DNA of 64,000 nt. Source: Cellulosimicrobium terreum. Lineage in GTDB: Bacteria; Actinomycetota; Actinomycetes; Actinomycetales; Cellulomonadaceae. Both the position numbers and the translations under genes were made by a program. The notes beneath the pieces are model-generated. The model saw nothing but the letters and a program-made list of their open reading frames with translations. It was not told where the DNA came from and searched no databases. This document shows positions 7,910-15,775 of the stretch, piece by piece (the stretch's first letter is position 1; the number at the start of each line of letters is the position of its first letter). The stretch covers positions 434,001 through 498,000 of the forward strand of contig JACYFD010000005.1 in NCBI GenBank assembly GCA_014803435.1. Reading direction: 5' to 3'.

Positions 7910-8503
7910 GTGACCACCGCGCGCACGACGGACGTCCCGACCGAGTTCCGCGCAGCGCTCGACTCGATCGGCGGCCGGCGCGTGCGCCCCGAGGTGAGCC
8001 TGCGCGAGGTGCCCGCGCCCCGACGCGTCGCACCGTTCTCGGTGGCCCTCACGGGCGAGGTCGCCGGTGAGCAGGACGACGACCCCGAGCTCGCCTCCGG
8101 ACGCTTCGTCGTCCTGTACGACCCGGCGGGCCAGGAGGCGTGGCAGGGGCGGTTCCGCGTCGTCACGCTCGTGCGGGCGACGCTCGAGGCGGAGATGGCG
8201 GGCGAGGAGATGCTGGCGCAGGTCGCGTGGAGCTGGCTCGCGGACGCGAAGGCCGACGCCGGGGCCCCCTCCCGTGCCGACGGGGGCACCGTGACGCGCA
8301 CCGTCTCGGAGAGCTTCGGGGCGCTGGCGGGCCGTCGGGACGACGTCGAGCTCGAGATCCGCGCCTCGTGGACACCCCTGACGGCGGATCTCGGGACCCA
8401 CCTCGCCGCCTGGTCCGAGCTCCTGTGCACCGCGGCCGGGCTGCCCCCGCTCCCCGCCGGCGTCACGCCCCTGCCGGCGCGACGCAATACCGTGGGCCCA
8501 TGA
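7910..8503 (+). CDS. DUF3000 family protein
   Basis: A 197-residue soluble protein of the actinobacterial DUF3000 family, recognised by FRAALDSIGGRRVRPEV near the start and the WLADAKADAG block near residue 105. Family function is unknown. It is regularly found immediately upstream of a ribonuclease D gene, as here, where the two overlap by 4 nt (ATGA), suggesting a link to RNA processing or simply coupled expression. No metal-binding or catalytic motif is evident. GTG 7910 is supported by the promoter spacing. Confidence 0.85.
   Translation: MTTARTTDVPTEFRAALDSIGGRRVRPEVSLREVPAPRRVAPFSVALTGEVAGEQDDDPELASGRFVVLYDPAGQEAWQGRFRVVTLVRATLEAEMAGEEMLAQVAWSWLADAKADAGAPSRADGGTVTRTVSESFGALAGRRDDVELEIRASWTPLTADLGTHLAAWSELLCTAAGLPPLPAGVTPLPARRNTVGP
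8488..8493 (+). promoter_or_regulatory. Internal -10 hexamer TACCGT (rnd)
   Basis: TACCGT ends 6 nt before ATG 8500 inside the end of the DUF3000 gene, so rnd could also be made from its own leaderless transcript. Confidence 0.35.
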
Positions 8504-9840
8504 GCTCGGCCCCTGCACCCGACCCACGACAGCTCGACGGTCACTCTGCGGCTCCTCCGCCGGCCGACCCGTCGACCGACACCGGCACCGGCACCGGCGA
8601 CGACGCCGCGACGACGGCGCCCGTGGTCGTGCCCCTGACCGAGCCGTCGGACGGTGTCGGGCCGGTCGTCGACACGCCCGCGGCGTTCGCCCGGGTCGTC
8701 GAGGCCTTCGGCGCCGGGCGCGGACCTGTCGCCGCCGACGCCGAGCGCGCGTCCGGCTACCGCTACGGCCAGCGGACGTACCTGGTCCAGGTCCGGCGCG
8801 AGGGCGCCGGGACCGCGCTGATCGACCCCGTCGGAGTCCCGGACCTGTCGCCCCTGCGCGACGCCGTGGGCGACGCCGAGTGGGTCCTGCACGCCGCCTC
8901 GCAGGACCTGCCGGGGCTGGCCGAGCAGGGGATCGTGCCCGCGCGCGTCTTCGACACCGAGCTCGCGGCGCGCCTGCTCGGCCTGGAGCGCGTGGGCCTC
9001 GCCGCCGTGGTCGCCGAGCTGCTGGGGCTCGGGCTCGCGAAGGAGCACTCGGCGGTCGACTGGTCGACGCGCCCCCTGCCCACGGAGTGGCTGCGGTACG
9101 CCGCGCTCGACGTCGAGGTGCTCGTGCCGCTGCGCGAGATCCTCGGCCGACGTCTCGAGGAGGCGGGCAAGGCGGAGTGGGCCGCGCAGGAGTTCGAGGC
9201 GGTGCGCACCGCCGGACCGCCCGCACCCCGGCCCGAGCCGTGGCGACGCACGTCCGGGTCCCACACGCTGCGCGACGCACGCAAGCTCGCCGTCGTCCGT
9301 GGTCTGTGGTCCGCGCGGGACGCCAACGCGCGGAACCGCGACATCGCGCCCGGCCGGGTGCTTCCCGACCGCGCGATCGTCGCCGCGGCCGAAGCGCTGC
9401 CGCGCACCGCAGGCCAGCTCGTCGAGCTGGCACCCTTCGCGGGCAAGGGCACGCGGCGCCGGGCCGCCTACTGGCAGCGCGCGATCGACGAGGCGCTCGC
9501 CCTGCCCGCGAGCGCCCTGCCGTCGGTCCGCGGGCCGCGGACCGACGCCCCGCCCCCGCCGCGGGCGTGGGCCGACCGCGATCCCGCTGCGGCTGCCCGG
9601 CTCGACGCGGCGCGCGCCGTGGTGCAGGACGAGTCGGACCGGCACGGCACGCCGCTCGAGAACCTGCTGCAGCCGGACGCGCTGCGCCGGCTGTGCTGGA
9701 CCCCGCCGGTCCCGGCCGACGCCGAGGGTGTCGCCGCGTTCCTGCGCGGGCGCGGGGCCAGGCCGTGGCAGGTCGACCTGCTCGCGGAGCGCCTCGCGGC
9801 GGCGTTCGCGGGCGCGTCGGACGGCCCGGCGGCCCGGTAG
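8500..9840 (+). CDS. rnd: Ribonuclease D (HRDC domain)
   Basis: A 446-residue DEDD-family 3'-5' exoribonuclease for stable-RNA 3' end maturation. The acidic residues are visible: Asp80 and Glu82 in DAERASGYRYG, Asp136 in HAASQDL, and Asp204 in RYAALDVEV with Tyr200 as the DEDDy tyrosine. An HRDC domain follows at about 235-310, and the C-terminal part carries a second HRDC-like helical region. The first 50 residues are Pro/Asp/Thr rich and probably disordered. ATG 8500 overlaps the DUF3000 stop. Confidence 0.92.
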   Translation: MSSAPAPDPRQLDGHSAAPPPADPSTDTGTGTGDDAATTAPVVVPLTEPSDGVGPVVDTPAAFARVVEAFGAGRGPVAADAERASGYRYGQRTYLVQVRREGAGTALIDPVGVPDLSPLRDAVGDAEWVLHAASQDLPGLAEQGIVPARVFDTELAARLLGLERVGLAAVVAELLGLGLAKEHSAVDWSTRPLPTEWLRYAALDVEVLVPLREILGRRLEEAGKAEWAAQEFEAVRTAGPPAPRPEPWRRTSGSHTLRDARKLAVVRGLWSARDANARNRDIAPGRVLPDRAIVAAAEALPRTAGQLVELAPFAGKGTRRRAAYWQRAIDEALALPASALPSVRGPRTDAPPPPRAWADRDPAAAARLDAARAVVQDESDRHGTPLENLLQPDALRRLCWTPPVPADAEGVAAFLRGRGARPWQVDLLAERLAAAFAGASDGPAAR

Positions 9841-9843
9841 GGT
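9838..9843 (+). promoter_or_regulatory. -10 hexamer TAGGGT overlapping the rnd stop codon
   Basis: TAGGGT begins with the TAG stop of rnd and ends 7 nt before GTG 9851, a leaderless-type start for the FemAB-like gene. Confidence 0.4.
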
Positions 9844-9850
9844 CGACGCC

Positions 9851-10897
9851 GTGCCCGACACGAACCTGACGATCCGGACAGTCACCGACCGCACCGCGTG
9901 GGACGCGGACGTGCTCGCCCTCGGCGGCCACCCGCTGCAGCTCTGGGGCTGGGGCGAGGTCAAGGGGGCCGGGGCCTGGCGACCGCACCGGCTGCGCGTC
10001 GTCGCGGCCGACGGGACGCTCGTCGGCCTCGCCCAGGTGCTGGCCCGCCCCCTGCCCGCCCAGTTCAAGGCGCTCAGCTACGTGCCGCGTGGACCGGTCG
10101 TGCTGGGCGACGCGGACGGGACGACCGACGACGCGCTGCGCTCGGCGGTCACGACCGCGGTCGTGCGGTGGTGCCGCGAGCACGTGGGCGGCGTGGGGGT
10201 CACGCTCGAGCCGGACTGGGAGGCGGGCACGGCGCTCGACCTCGCGGACGCCCGGCCGGCGGTCAACCCGGTGCTGTACCCGACGACGCTCATCCTGGAC
10301 CTGACCCGGTCGGACGACGAGCTCATGGCCGACATGGCGAAGAAGACGCGCCAGTACGTGCGCAAGTCCCAGCGCGAGGACCTCGAGTTCCGTGCCGTGA
10401 CGACGGCTTCCGAGCTGGACGCGTGCCTCGCGATCTACCGCGCGACGGCCGAGCGTGCCGGGTTCGGGCTGCACGGCGACGACTACTACCGCCTCGTCGC
10501 CTCCGAGCTCGGCGAGCACTCCCCCGTGTTCGCGGCGTTCGCGCGGACGCACGACGACGGCCCGCACGACCGTCCCGTGGCGTTCGTGTGGTTCGCGGCC
10601 TCGGGACGCACGTCGTTCGAGCTCTACGGCGGCATGGACGACGACGGTCAGCGCCTGCGCGCGAACTACGGGCTCAAGTGGCACGCGATCGGGGCGATGC
10701 GCGAGCGCGGTGTGGTCCGCTACGACGTGAACGGGCTGCTCAACGACGGGATCTCGACGTTCAAGAGGGGTTTCGCGAGCCACGAGGACGAGCTCGTGGG
10801 GAGCGTCGACGTGCCGTTCTCGATGTGGTACTCGGCATGGAACAAGGGCCTGCCGACGGCGAAGAAGGTCGTGCGCCACCTGCGCGGCAGCCACTGA
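9851..10897 (+). CDS. FemAB/FemX-like peptidoglycan bridge aminoacyltransferase
   Basis: A 348-residue protein with two GNAT-like lobes. Fem-type features include the N-terminal block PLQLWGWGEVKGAG, the lobe junction KKTRQYVRKSQRED near residue 165, and the C-terminal GLKWHAIGAMRERGVVRYDVNG followed by FKRGF. Such enzymes add amino acids from aminoacyl-tRNA to the stem peptide of lipid II. The coiled-coil arm of staphylococcal FemA is missing, as in FemX/Weissella types. Its role in the same cell-wall bridge as the ligase/racemase pair at 4.2-6.2 kb is plausible but inferred. A generic GNAT-fold protein is the alternative. Confidence 0.8.
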   Translation: MPDTNLTIRTVTDRTAWDADVLALGGHPLQLWGWGEVKGAGAWRPHRLRVVAADGTLVGLAQVLARPLPAQFKALSYVPRGPVVLGDADGTTDDALRSAVTTAVVRWCREHVGGVGVTLEPDWEAGTALDLADARPAVNPVLYPTTLILDLTRSDDELMADMAKKTRQYVRKSQREDLEFRAVTTASELDACLAIYRATAERAGFGLHGDDYYRLVASELGEHSPVFAAFARTHDDGPHDRPVAFVWFAASGRTSFELYGGMDDDGQRLRANYGLKWHAIGAMRERGVVRYDVNGLLNDGISTFKRGFASHEDELVGSVDVPFSMWYSAWNKGLPTAKKVVRHLRGSH

Positions 10898-10917
10898 GCG
10901 GCACCCACCCGACGCAC

Positions 10918-10959
10918 GACGAGACCCGGTATCGCCCGTTGGCGATACCGGGTCTCGTC
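10918..10959. terminator. Strong hairpin terminator after the FemAB-like gene
   Basis: A perfect 19-bp stem: GACGAGACCCGGTATCGCC (10918-10936), loop CGTT, and its complement at 10941-10959. It stands 20 bases after the stop. No U-tract follows. Confidence 0.8.
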
Positions 10960-10987
10960 ATGTCGTAGCATCGTGGTCGTGCATTAC

Positions 10988-11011
10988 TGATACTCGCGGT
11001 AGCGTGTATCA
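10988..11011 (+). promoter_or_regulatory. Inverted repeat around a -10 hexamer upstream of fadA
   Basis: TGATAC (10988-10993) and GTATCA (11006-11011) are inverted arms 12 bp apart. Between them lies TAGCGT (11000-11005), a TANNNT -10 candidate. A repressor bound here would block the promoter; the protein is unknown, with TetR or FadR/GntR types as the obvious guesses. About 85 nt of leader follows, with a GGAG Shine-Dalgarno before ATG 11098. Confidence 0.45.
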
Positions 11012-11097
11012 CGTCGGGCGGCGCCGCTCCGGACGCCGCCGTCCCGACCATCTGACCCGGCCCGAACGGCCGGACCACCCGACCGGATGGAGTTGTC

Positions 11098-12363
11098 ATG
11101 ACCCGCACCCAGGCCGCACGAGGTCGCGCCGTGCGCGACGTCGTCTTCGTCGAGGGCGTACGCAGCCCGTTCGGCAAGGCCCGCCCCGACGGGATCTACG
11201 CCGAGACCCGCGCCGACGACCTCGCCGTGAAGACGATCCGCGAGCTCGTGCGCCGCCGCCCCGAGCTCCCGCTCGAGCGGATCGACGAGCTCGCGCTCGC
11301 CGCGACGACGCAGACGGGCGACCAGGGCCTGACGCTCGGGCGCTCCGTCGCCGTGCTGGCCGGTCTGCCGAAGACCGTCCCCGGGTTCGCCATCGACCGC
11401 ATGTGCGCGGGCGCCATGACCGCCGTCACCACGACCGCGGCGAACATCGCGGTCGGTGCGCAGGACGTGACGATCGCGGGCGGCGTCGAGCACATGGGCC
11501 ACCACCCGATGGGCGAAGGCGCAGACCCGAACCCCCGCTTCGTCGCGGAGAGGCTCGTGGACTCGTCCGCGCTCGTCATGGGCGCCACGGCGGAGAACCT
11601 GCACGACCGCTACCCGCACCTGACCAAGGAGCGCGCCGACGCCTACGGCGTCGCGAGCCAGGCCAAGTACGCCAAGGCGCTCGCGAACGGCGACATCTCG
11701 CCCGACCTCGTGCCGATCGCGACCCGGTCGACCGAGCTCGGCTGGGGACTCGCGACCGCTGACGAGCTGCCGCGCCCCGGCACCACCGTGGACGCGATCC
11801 GTGACCTCAAGACGCCCTTCCGCCCCGGCGGCAAGGTCACGGCGGGCAACGCCTCACCGCTGACCGACGGCGCGACCGCGTGCCTGCTCGCCGCGGGCGA
11901 CGTCGCCGACGAGCTCGGCCTGCCCGTGCGCATGCGCCTGGTGTCGTTCGCCTACGCCGGCGTGGACCCCGAGGTCATGGGCTACGGCCCGGTCCCCGCG
12001 ACCGAGCGCGCGCTCGCGTCCGCCGGCCTGACGATCGACGACATCGGCCTGTTCGAGATCAACGAGGCGTTCGCCGTCCAGGTGCTCGCCTTCACCGACC
12101 ACTTCGGCCTCGCGGACGACGACGAGCGCGTCAACCAGTACGGCGGCGCCATCGCGGTGGGGCACCCGCTCGCGTCGTCGGGCGTGCGCCTCATGACGCA
12201 GCTCGCGCGACAGCTCGCCCAGCACCCCGAGGTCCGCTACGGCCTGACGACCATGTGCGTCGGGCTCGGCATGGGGGGCACCGTGATCTGGGAGAACCCG
12301 CACCACGCCGACTACTCCGGCCACACCGCCGGCGCGCCCGCCGAGCACGAAGGAGACCGCTGA
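11098..12363 (+). CDS. fadA: Acetyl-CoA C-acyltransferase (thiolase)
   Basis: A 421-residue thiolase carrying out the last step of beta-oxidation, giving acetyl-CoA and a shortened acyl-CoA. The nucleophile Cys103 is in DRMCAGAM, the NEAFA motif is at 322-326, His356 is in GGAIAVGHPLASSG, and the second catalytic Cys387 is in TTMCVGLGMGG. ATG 11098 is preceded by TGGAGTTGTC. It forms a two-gene operon with fadB, which starts 2 bases after its stop. A degradative enzyme is favoured over a biosynthetic acetoacetyl-CoA thiolase because of the fadB partner. Confidence 0.93.
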   Translation: MTRTQAARGRAVRDVVFVEGVRSPFGKARPDGIYAETRADDLAVKTIRELVRRRPELPLERIDELALAATTQTGDQGLTLGRSVAVLAGLPKTVPGFAIDRMCAGAMTAVTTTAANIAVGAQDVTIAGGVEHMGHHPMGEGADPNPRFVAERLVDSSALVMGATAENLHDRYPHLTKERADAYGVASQAKYAKALANGDISPDLVPIATRSTELGWGLATADELPRPGTTVDAIRDLKTPFRPGGKVTAGNASPLTDGATACLLAAGDVADELGLPVRMRLVSFAYAGVDPEVMGYGPVPATERALASAGLTIDDIGLFEINEAFAVQVLAFTDHFGLADDDERVNQYGGAIAVGHPLASSGVRLMTQLARQLAQHPEVRYGLTTMCVGLGMGGTVIWENPHHADYSGHTAGAPAEHEGDR

Positions 12364-12365
12364 CC

Positions 12366-14522
12366 ATGAGCGCCACCACCGAGAACTCCTCCGCGAACGC
12401 CACCGGGACGCCCGCGCCGCGCGGCGAGCGCGTCACGCACTCCCTGGTGCGCGACGTCGCGCTGCCCGGCGGCACGGGCACGCTCGCGCTGCTCACGCTC
12501 GACAACGGGCTCGACCACACCAAGCCGACGACGCTCGGGCCCGGAGGGCTCGCCGAGCTCCGCACCGCGCTGGAGGGCCTCGCGCAGCGCGCGGCCGACG
12601 GTGAGATCGTCGCCGTGGCCGTGACGGGCAAGCCGTACTTCCTCGCCGCCGGCGCCGACCTGACGCTGGCCGCGGCCGTCGCCACGCGCGACGACGCGCT
12701 CGGGCTCGGCCGTGCAGGACACGCCGCCTACACGATCCTCGGCGACCTGCGGGAGAAGACCGGCGTCCCGACGTTCGCGTTCGTCAACGGCCTCGCACTC
12801 GGCGGCGGGCTCGAGATCGCGCTCAACTGCGACTACCGCACCGTCGCGTCCGACGCCGGGGCGCTCGCCCTCCCCGAGACCGGCCTCGGCCTGGTCCCCG
12901 GCTGGGGCGGGGCGTACCTCGTGCCGCGCCTGCTCGGGGTCGAGAAGGCCATGGACGTCATCCTGACGCGCCCCGCCGCGAACAAGCCGTTCAAGGCCAA
13001 GGAGGCCTACGAGATCGGCCTCGTCGACGCGCTGTTCGACGCGCCCGACTTCCTCGAGTCCTCGATCCGCTGGGCCGAGTCGGTCCTGCGCGGGGACGTC
13101 GTGGTGGAGCGCCGCGACCTCGACCCGCAGCCCGTGTGGGACGCGGTCGTGGCCGGGACGCGGCAGCGGCTCGACGCCGTCGTCGCCGGCTCACGACCTG
13201 CGCCCTACCGTGCGCTCGACCTGATCGCCGCCGCCCGGACGGCGTCGAAGGCCGACGCGTTCGTCGCCGAGGACGACGCGCTGGCGGACCTCATCATGAG
13301 CGACGAGATGCGCGCGAGCGTCTACGCCTTCCAGCTCGTGTCGAAGGGCAAGCGACCGCAGGGCGCTCCGGACCCGAAGCTCGGCCGCCCCGTCACGCGC
13401 GTCGGGATCGTCGGCGCCGGGCTCATGGCCGCGCAGATCGCGCTGCTGTTCGCCCAGCGCCTCCAGGTGCCGGTCGTCATGCGCGACCTCGACGCCGAGC
13501 GCGTCGAGAAGGGCCTCGGCTACGTCCGCTCGACCGTCGAGAAGCTCGTCGGCTCGGGTCGCATGTCGCGCGACGTCGGCGCCCGGATCGTCGGGTCCGT
13601 GCACGGCACGACCGAGCTGGGCGACTTCGCCGGCTGCGACGTCCTCATCGAGGCCGTCACGGAGATCCTGCCGCTCAAGAAGAAGGTCTTCGCCGAGCTC
13701 GAGAGCGTCGTGGGCCCGGAGACGATCTTCCTCACGAACACCTCCGCGCTGTCCGTCACCGAGATGGCGGCTGACCTGGAGCACCCCGAGCGCGTCGTCG
13801 GGATGCACTTCTTCAACCCCGTCGCCCAGATGCCGCTGGTCGAGATCATCCAGGCCGCGAAGACCGACGGCGCCGCGCTCGCCACGGCGTTCGCCATGAC
13901 GAAGAAGCTCCGCAAGACGGCGGTGCTCGTGGCGGACCGTCCCGGGTTCGTCGTGAACCGCCTGCTCATCCTGCTCATGGGCAAGATCGTCGAGGCGGTG
14001 GAGAACGGGACGTCGGTCGAGGTCGCGGACCGCGCGGTCGCGCCGCTCGGGCTGCCGATGCCGCCGTTCGCGCTGTTCGACCTCGTCGGGCCCGCCGTCG
14101 GGCTGCACGTCCTCACGTCGCTGCGCGAGGACCTCGGCGACCGGTTCCCGGTCTCGCCCGGCCTGCAGCGCATCGTCGACGAGCACATCCCCGTCGTGCT
14201 CGACGCGCCCCGGGGTCTGCCCAAGCCGGTCGACCCGGCGATCCAGGCGGCCTTCGGCAGCGGGACCGCGGGCGGAGAGGGCGCGCTCGACGAGGCCGGT
14301 GTCCTCGACTCCGTGCTCACGGCGCTCACCCAGGAGATCGGGCTCATGCTCGACGAGGGCGTGGTCGCGAGCCCGTCGCAGATCGACCTGTGCATGATCC
14401 TCGGCTCGGGCTGGGGCTTCCACCTCGGCGGGATCACGCCGTACCTGGACCGGACGGGCTACTCCGAGAAGGTCCTCGGCCGGCGCCTCCTGCCCGACGG
14501 CGTCGCGAACGTCCCCGCCTGA
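12366..14522 (+). CDS. fadB: Multifunctional fatty-acid oxidation protein, enoyl-CoA hydratase / 3-hydroxyacyl-CoA dehydrogenase
   Basis: A 718-residue fusion. The N-terminal crotonase domain (about 20-300) has GGGLEIALNCDYR near 143 and LPETGLGLVPGWGG near 171, supplying the two catalytic glutamates. The NAD-binding domain begins VGIVGAGLMAAQIA near 345; the dehydrogenase catalytic region is MHFFNPVAQMPLVEII near 480. A C-terminal helical dehydrogenase domain pair completes the FadB layout. It pairs with fadA to convert trans-2-enoyl-CoA to acetyl-CoA. A GGAG Shine-Dalgarno lies at the end of fadA. Confidence 0.94.
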   Translation: MSATTENSSANATGTPAPRGERVTHSLVRDVALPGGTGTLALLTLDNGLDHTKPTTLGPGGLAELRTALEGLAQRAADGEIVAVAVTGKPYFLAAGADLTLAAAVATRDDALGLGRAGHAAYTILGDLREKTGVPTFAFVNGLALGGGLEIALNCDYRTVASDAGALALPETGLGLVPGWGGAYLVPRLLGVEKAMDVILTRPAANKPFKAKEAYEIGLVDALFDAPDFLESSIRWAESVLRGDVVVERRDLDPQPVWDAVVAGTRQRLDAVVAGSRPAPYRALDLIAAARTASKADAFVAEDDALADLIMSDEMRASVYAFQLVSKGKRPQGAPDPKLGRPVTRVGIVGAGLMAAQIALLFAQRLQVPVVMRDLDAERVEKGLGYVRSTVEKLVGSGRMSRDVGARIVGSVHGTTELGDFAGCDVLIEAVTEILPLKKKVFAELESVVGPETIFLTNTSALSVTEMAADLEHPERVVGMHFFNPVAQMPLVEIIQAAKTDGAALATAFAMTKKLRKTAVLVADRPGFVVNRLLILLMGKIVEAVENGTSVEVADRAVAPLGLPMPPFALFDLVGPAVGLHVLTSLREDLGDRFPVSPGLQRIVDEHIPVVLDAPRGLPKPVDPAIQAAFGSGTAGGEGALDEAGVLDSVLTALTQEIGLMLDEGVVASPSQIDLCMILGSGWGFHLGGITPYLDRTGYSEKVLGRRLLPDGVANVPA

Positions 14523-14535
14523 CACCGTCCGTTGC

Positions 14536-14572
14536 GCCGAGCGGGCGATCTGGAACAGGTCGCCTGCTCGGC
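14536..14572. terminator. Hairpin between convergent fadB and PIG-L genes
   Basis: A 13-bp stem with one G-T pair: GCCGAGCGGGCGA (14536-14548) against TCGCCTGCTCGGC (14560-14572), with an 11-nt loop. It lies between two stop codons and may serve both strands. Confidence 0.7.
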
Positions 14573-14586
14573 CGGCAGACGGGTGG

Positions 14587-15363
14587 TCAGTCCCAGGTGA
14601 GCCGGACGACCTCGAACGCCGCGGCGTGCTCGACACCGAGCCGTTCCCCCGCCGGGCGGGTCATCGACGCGAGGAACTGCGCCGGGTCGAAGTCCGCCCA
14701 CCCCAGGCCGTCCAGGTAGGCGGCGTGCGCGGCGAGGGACGCGACGCCGGCGTCGAAGGTCGCGGACACGTCCACCGCGTGCGCCGCGAGCGGCGAGCCG
14801 CCGACCCACACCTGCGTCACACCGCCCCAGGGTTCCAGCCCCTCGTCCTCGACCTGGTCGCGGAAGACCCAGCGGTTGCCCGCGTCGCGCACCGCGTCGA
14901 TCACGGCGCGGCCGGTGGCGATGTGGTCGGCCTGGTTCGGCACGCCGTTGCCGAACGTCTCGCGGTGGTTGCCGGTGATGACGACGTCGGGCCGGTGGAC
15001 ACGCACGACACGCGCGATCTCGCGGCGCAGGGGGACGCCGTACTCCAGCACGCCGTCGGGCAGCCCGAGGAAGTCGACCTCGTCGACCCCGACAAGGCGC
15101 GCCGACTCGACCTGCTCCGCCTCGCGGACGCCGCGCGCGACGTCGGGGTCCATGCCGTCGATGCCCGCCTCGCCGCTCGTCACCATGCAGTAGACGACGC
15201 GCTTGCCCTGCCCGGTCCAGCGCGCGACGGCAGCCGCCGCGCCGAATTCCATGTCGTCGGGGTGCGCGACGACCGCGAGCGCCGTCGACCAGTCCTCGGG
15301 CAGCGGGGTCAGCGGCGGGTTCAGCGGTGCGGGTCCGTCAGGTTCGCGCGCGGGAGTGCTCAT
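14587..15363 (-). CDS. PIG-L family deacetylase
   Basis: A 258-residue zinc-dependent LmbE/PIG-L N-deacetylase. The zinc and catalytic motif AHPDDMEFG gives His34, Asp36 and Asp37; the third zinc ligand is His147 in NQADHIATG. Relatives deacetylate GlcNAc-inositol (MshB), mycothiol conjugates (Mca) or other N-acetyl sugars. It is shorter than typical MshB/Mca (about 290-300) and has no mycothiol genes nearby, so the substrate is left open. It starts at ATG 15363 with TAGCGT six bases upstream. Confidence 0.85.
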   Translation of the reverse strand: MSTPAREPDGPAPLNPPLTPLPEDWSTALAVVAHPDDMEFGAAAAVARWTGQGKRVVYCMVTSGEAGIDGMDPDVARGVREAEQVESARLVGVDEVDFLGLPDGVLEYGVPLRREIARVVRVHRPDVVITGNHRETFGNGVPNQADHIATGRAVIDAVRDAGNRWVFRDQVEDEGLEPWGGVTQVWVGGSPLAAHAVDVSATFDAGVASLAAHAAYLDGLGWADFDPAQFLASMTRPAGERLGVEHAAAFEVVRLTWD

Positions 15364-15369
15364 GCGGCC

Positions 15370-15375
15370 ACGCTA
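15370..15375 (-). promoter_or_regulatory. -10 hexamer TAGCGT (PIG-L gene)
   Basis: On the minus strand TAGCGT ends 6 nt before ATG 15363 without a Shine-Dalgarno. It lies downstream of the hairpin at 15399-15462, so the gene is insulated from the upstream operon. Confidence 0.5.
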
Positions 15376-15398
15376 GGGCTCCGCTCCCCGGAGCGCGA

Positions 15399-15462
15399 CG
15401 CCGAGAGGTGAGCATCCGCCCCTGGATCGGCCCGATCCGGGGCGGATGCTCACTTCTCGGCG
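15399..15462 (-). terminator. Long hairpin terminator ending the RHH-Doc-SNF2 operon
   Basis: A very long stem: CGCCGAGAGGTGAGCATC and the following GCCCC pair with GGGGCGGATGCTCAC...TCTCGGCG, with one wobble, then a bulge and a further GGATC/GATCC pairing at the tip. The stop codon of the 102-residue gene (15450) is inside the stem. No U-tract. Confidence 0.75.
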
Positions 15463-15758
15463 ACGGGTTCGAGACCATGGTGGGCGGACCAGCGCGCGGC
15501 TGCGGCGGTGGCGCCCGCCTCGATCAGCGCGACGAGCTCGGGGCGGTCGGGCACCCGGAACGAGACGTAGCCGCCGCGGCCGCCGGCGACCGGGCGCCCG
15601 TACGCCTTGGCAGCGAGGTGCCCGTCGGGCAGGAGCCGCACGGTGATCGTCTGCAGCTCGAAGACCTCGCCGCGCCGCTCGTCGGTCCAGCGCAGCTCGT
15701 CCGGGACGGTGACGTTGATCGCGAGGGCGCCGACCTCGACGTCGGAGTGGTTCGTCAT
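15450..15758 (-). CDS. Hypothetical protein, 102 aa, last gene of toxin-antitoxin-helicase operon
   Basis: A small soluble protein with short beta strands (ALAINVTVPDELRW, ELQTITVRLLPDGH, GGYVSFRVPD) and a C-terminal helix rich in Ala (LIEAGATAAAARWSAHHG). No known motif, Cys pair or membrane segment. ATG 15758 follows GAGGAT and lies 17 bases after the helicase stop. Its position as last gene before a strong terminator suggests a role with the helicase, but that is inference. I do not recognise the family. Confidence 0.6.
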   Translation of the reverse strand: MTNHSDVEVGALAINVTVPDELRWTDERRGEVFELQTITVRLLPDGHLAAKAYGRPVAGGRGGYVSFRVPDRPELVALIEAGATAAAARWSAHHGLEPVAEK

Positions 15759-15775
15759 GCCGCCATCCTCGCCGG

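Noticed and set aside
7274-10894. 1206-codon minus-strand frame across DUF3000, rnd and the FemAB-like gene
   Set aside because: Antisense frame kept open by GC-rich third positions; no domain, Arg/Pro/Ala-rich, while the plus strand has three clear families.
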